This document shows, in pieces, positions 63,576 to 64,000 of a stretch of 64,000 nucleotides of DNA. The notes under the pieces were generated by a model that saw nothing but the letters and a program-made list of their open reading frames with translations, had not been told where the DNA came from and ran no database searches. A program made the position numbers and the translations under genes. Location: assembly GCA_000953735.1 (NCBI GenBank), contig LN554852.1, positions 2,367,846 to 2,431,845 of the forward strand. The letters are read 5' to 3'. Source of the DNA: Moritella viscosa. Its GTDB lineage: Bacteria > Pseudomonadota > Gammaproteobacteria > Enterobacterales > Moritellaceae. Within the stretch, counting starts at the first letter, position 1, and each line of letters opens with the position of its first letter.

Positions 63576-64000
63576 ATGATTTTGAGACTGATATTAAAAT
63601 TTATGCATTCTTTATTGTCTTTACTATTTTTTATAATTTTAAGTCTACACGCAACTTTTGCACAAGCAGAAGGCGTCGTTATTGATTCTAACTTTAAGGT
63701 TGCCCGTCTTGGTACATCAATAGAGTATTTTGAAGATAAAACCAATTCCTATACATTCGATTACTTGTCACAAAGACAATCTGCAATTCCATGGGTTAAA
63801 GCTAATCAAGCTCATTTTAATTTTGGCTTTTCAGATAGCACATTTTGGTTTAAGGGTGAAATCGTTAATAAAACGAACCTTGATAAATACTTGATTATTG
63901 ATTTTGGCGATTCGCTGTTAGATAAAATAGATCTTTATTTGATGCATAAAAATGGACAGTCGGTTGCAAAAAGACTCGGTACGCGTCGTCTGGATGAGGA
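63576..64000 (+). CDS. 7TMR-DISM extracellular domain sensor protein (N-terminal part, cut by window edge)
   Basis: The frame from the ATG at 63576 (or 63603) runs to the window end (141 codons). A signal peptide (FMHSLLSLLFFIILSLHATFA, cleaved near QAEG) precedes a domain with KANQAHFNFGFSDSTFWFKG, EIVNKTNLDKYLIIDFGDS and LLDKIDLYLM. That is the pattern of the DISMED2 extracellular sensor domain. Such proteins continue with seven membrane helices and a diguanylate cyclase or histidine kinase, outside this window. No clear ribosome-binding site decides the start. Confidence 0.75.
   Translation, partial: MILRLILKFMHSLLSLLFFIILSLHATFAQAEGVVIDSNFKVARLGTSIEYFEDKTNSYTFDYLSQRQSAIPWVKANQAHFNFGFSDSTFWFKGEIVNKTNLDKYLIIDFGDSLLDKIDLYLMHKNGQSVAKRLGTRRLDE

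Noticed and set aside
1-64000. Mobile elements, CRISPR, rRNA and tRNA genes
   Set aside because: No transposase, integrase, repeat-spacer array or cloverleaf-type sequence was found. The thrS leader arm is a mimic and not a tRNA gene.

Overview
The window looks like a chromosomal piece of a marine gammaproteobacterium of the genus Moritella. The main reason is a complete pfaA-pfaB-pfaC-pfaD polyunsaturated fatty acid (PUFA) synthase cluster at 12,051-30,273. Its proteins match, as far as I remember them, the docosahexaenoic acid (DHA) synthase of Moritella marina. The AT-rich base composition and the neighbours (lpxM, pykF, alaE, hutW, thrS-infC-rpmI-rplT) fit a Vibrio/Shewanella/Moritella-type genome. 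The species is inferred from recalled sequences; no search was run.

Layout. (1) 1-11,300 is mostly housekeeping: a FabG4-type reductase (cut by the window edge) divergent from a thiolase, a two-gene yjgN-M48 peptidase operon behind a Fur-like box, asnB, lpxM, pykF, a patatin-like lipase, a VF530-type small protein and a YbgC-like thioesterase. (2) 11,301-30,273 is the PUFA synthase. A long leader carries a FadR-like inverted repeat and an intrinsic-terminator-like hairpin ahead of pfaA. PfaA here has four ACP repeats. The phosphopantetheinyl transferase PfaE, needed to charge the ACPs, is not in the window. (3) 30,571-33,432 has a secreted SnoaL-like protein and a MalS-type periplasmic alpha-amylase. 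(4) 33,731-38,111 is a copper-handling operon: a DUF2946-like membrane protein, MbnP, the diheme enzyme MbnH, an outer-membrane barrel and a PCu(A)C copper chaperone. (5) 38,853-54,021 is an accessory and decaying region. It has three chemoreceptor genes (one broken by an in-frame TGA, with an intact paralogue 4 kb away), a GH114 glycosidase, a secreted endonuclease I, a DUF4432 mutarotase-like protein, a YD-repeat-like protein, small ORFs and at least three other gene remnants. (6) 54,269-59,913 has a DEAD-box helicase, an AlaX-type editing protein, hutW with a Fur-like box, alaE and a DUF2797 gene. (7) 60,253-63,388 is the classical thrS-infC-rpmI-rplT translation operon, with a tRNA-Thr anticodon-arm mimic before thrS and an AUA start codon for infC. 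The window ends inside a 7TMR-DISM type sensor gene.

How the parts work together. PfaA, PfaB, PfaC and PfaD should form one iterative synthase giving long-chain PUFA for cold or pressure adaptation of the membrane, with LpxM acting on the outer leaflet of the outer membrane. The copper operon should move and bind periplasmic copper. No rRNA, tRNA, CRISPR array, transposase or prophage gene was seen.
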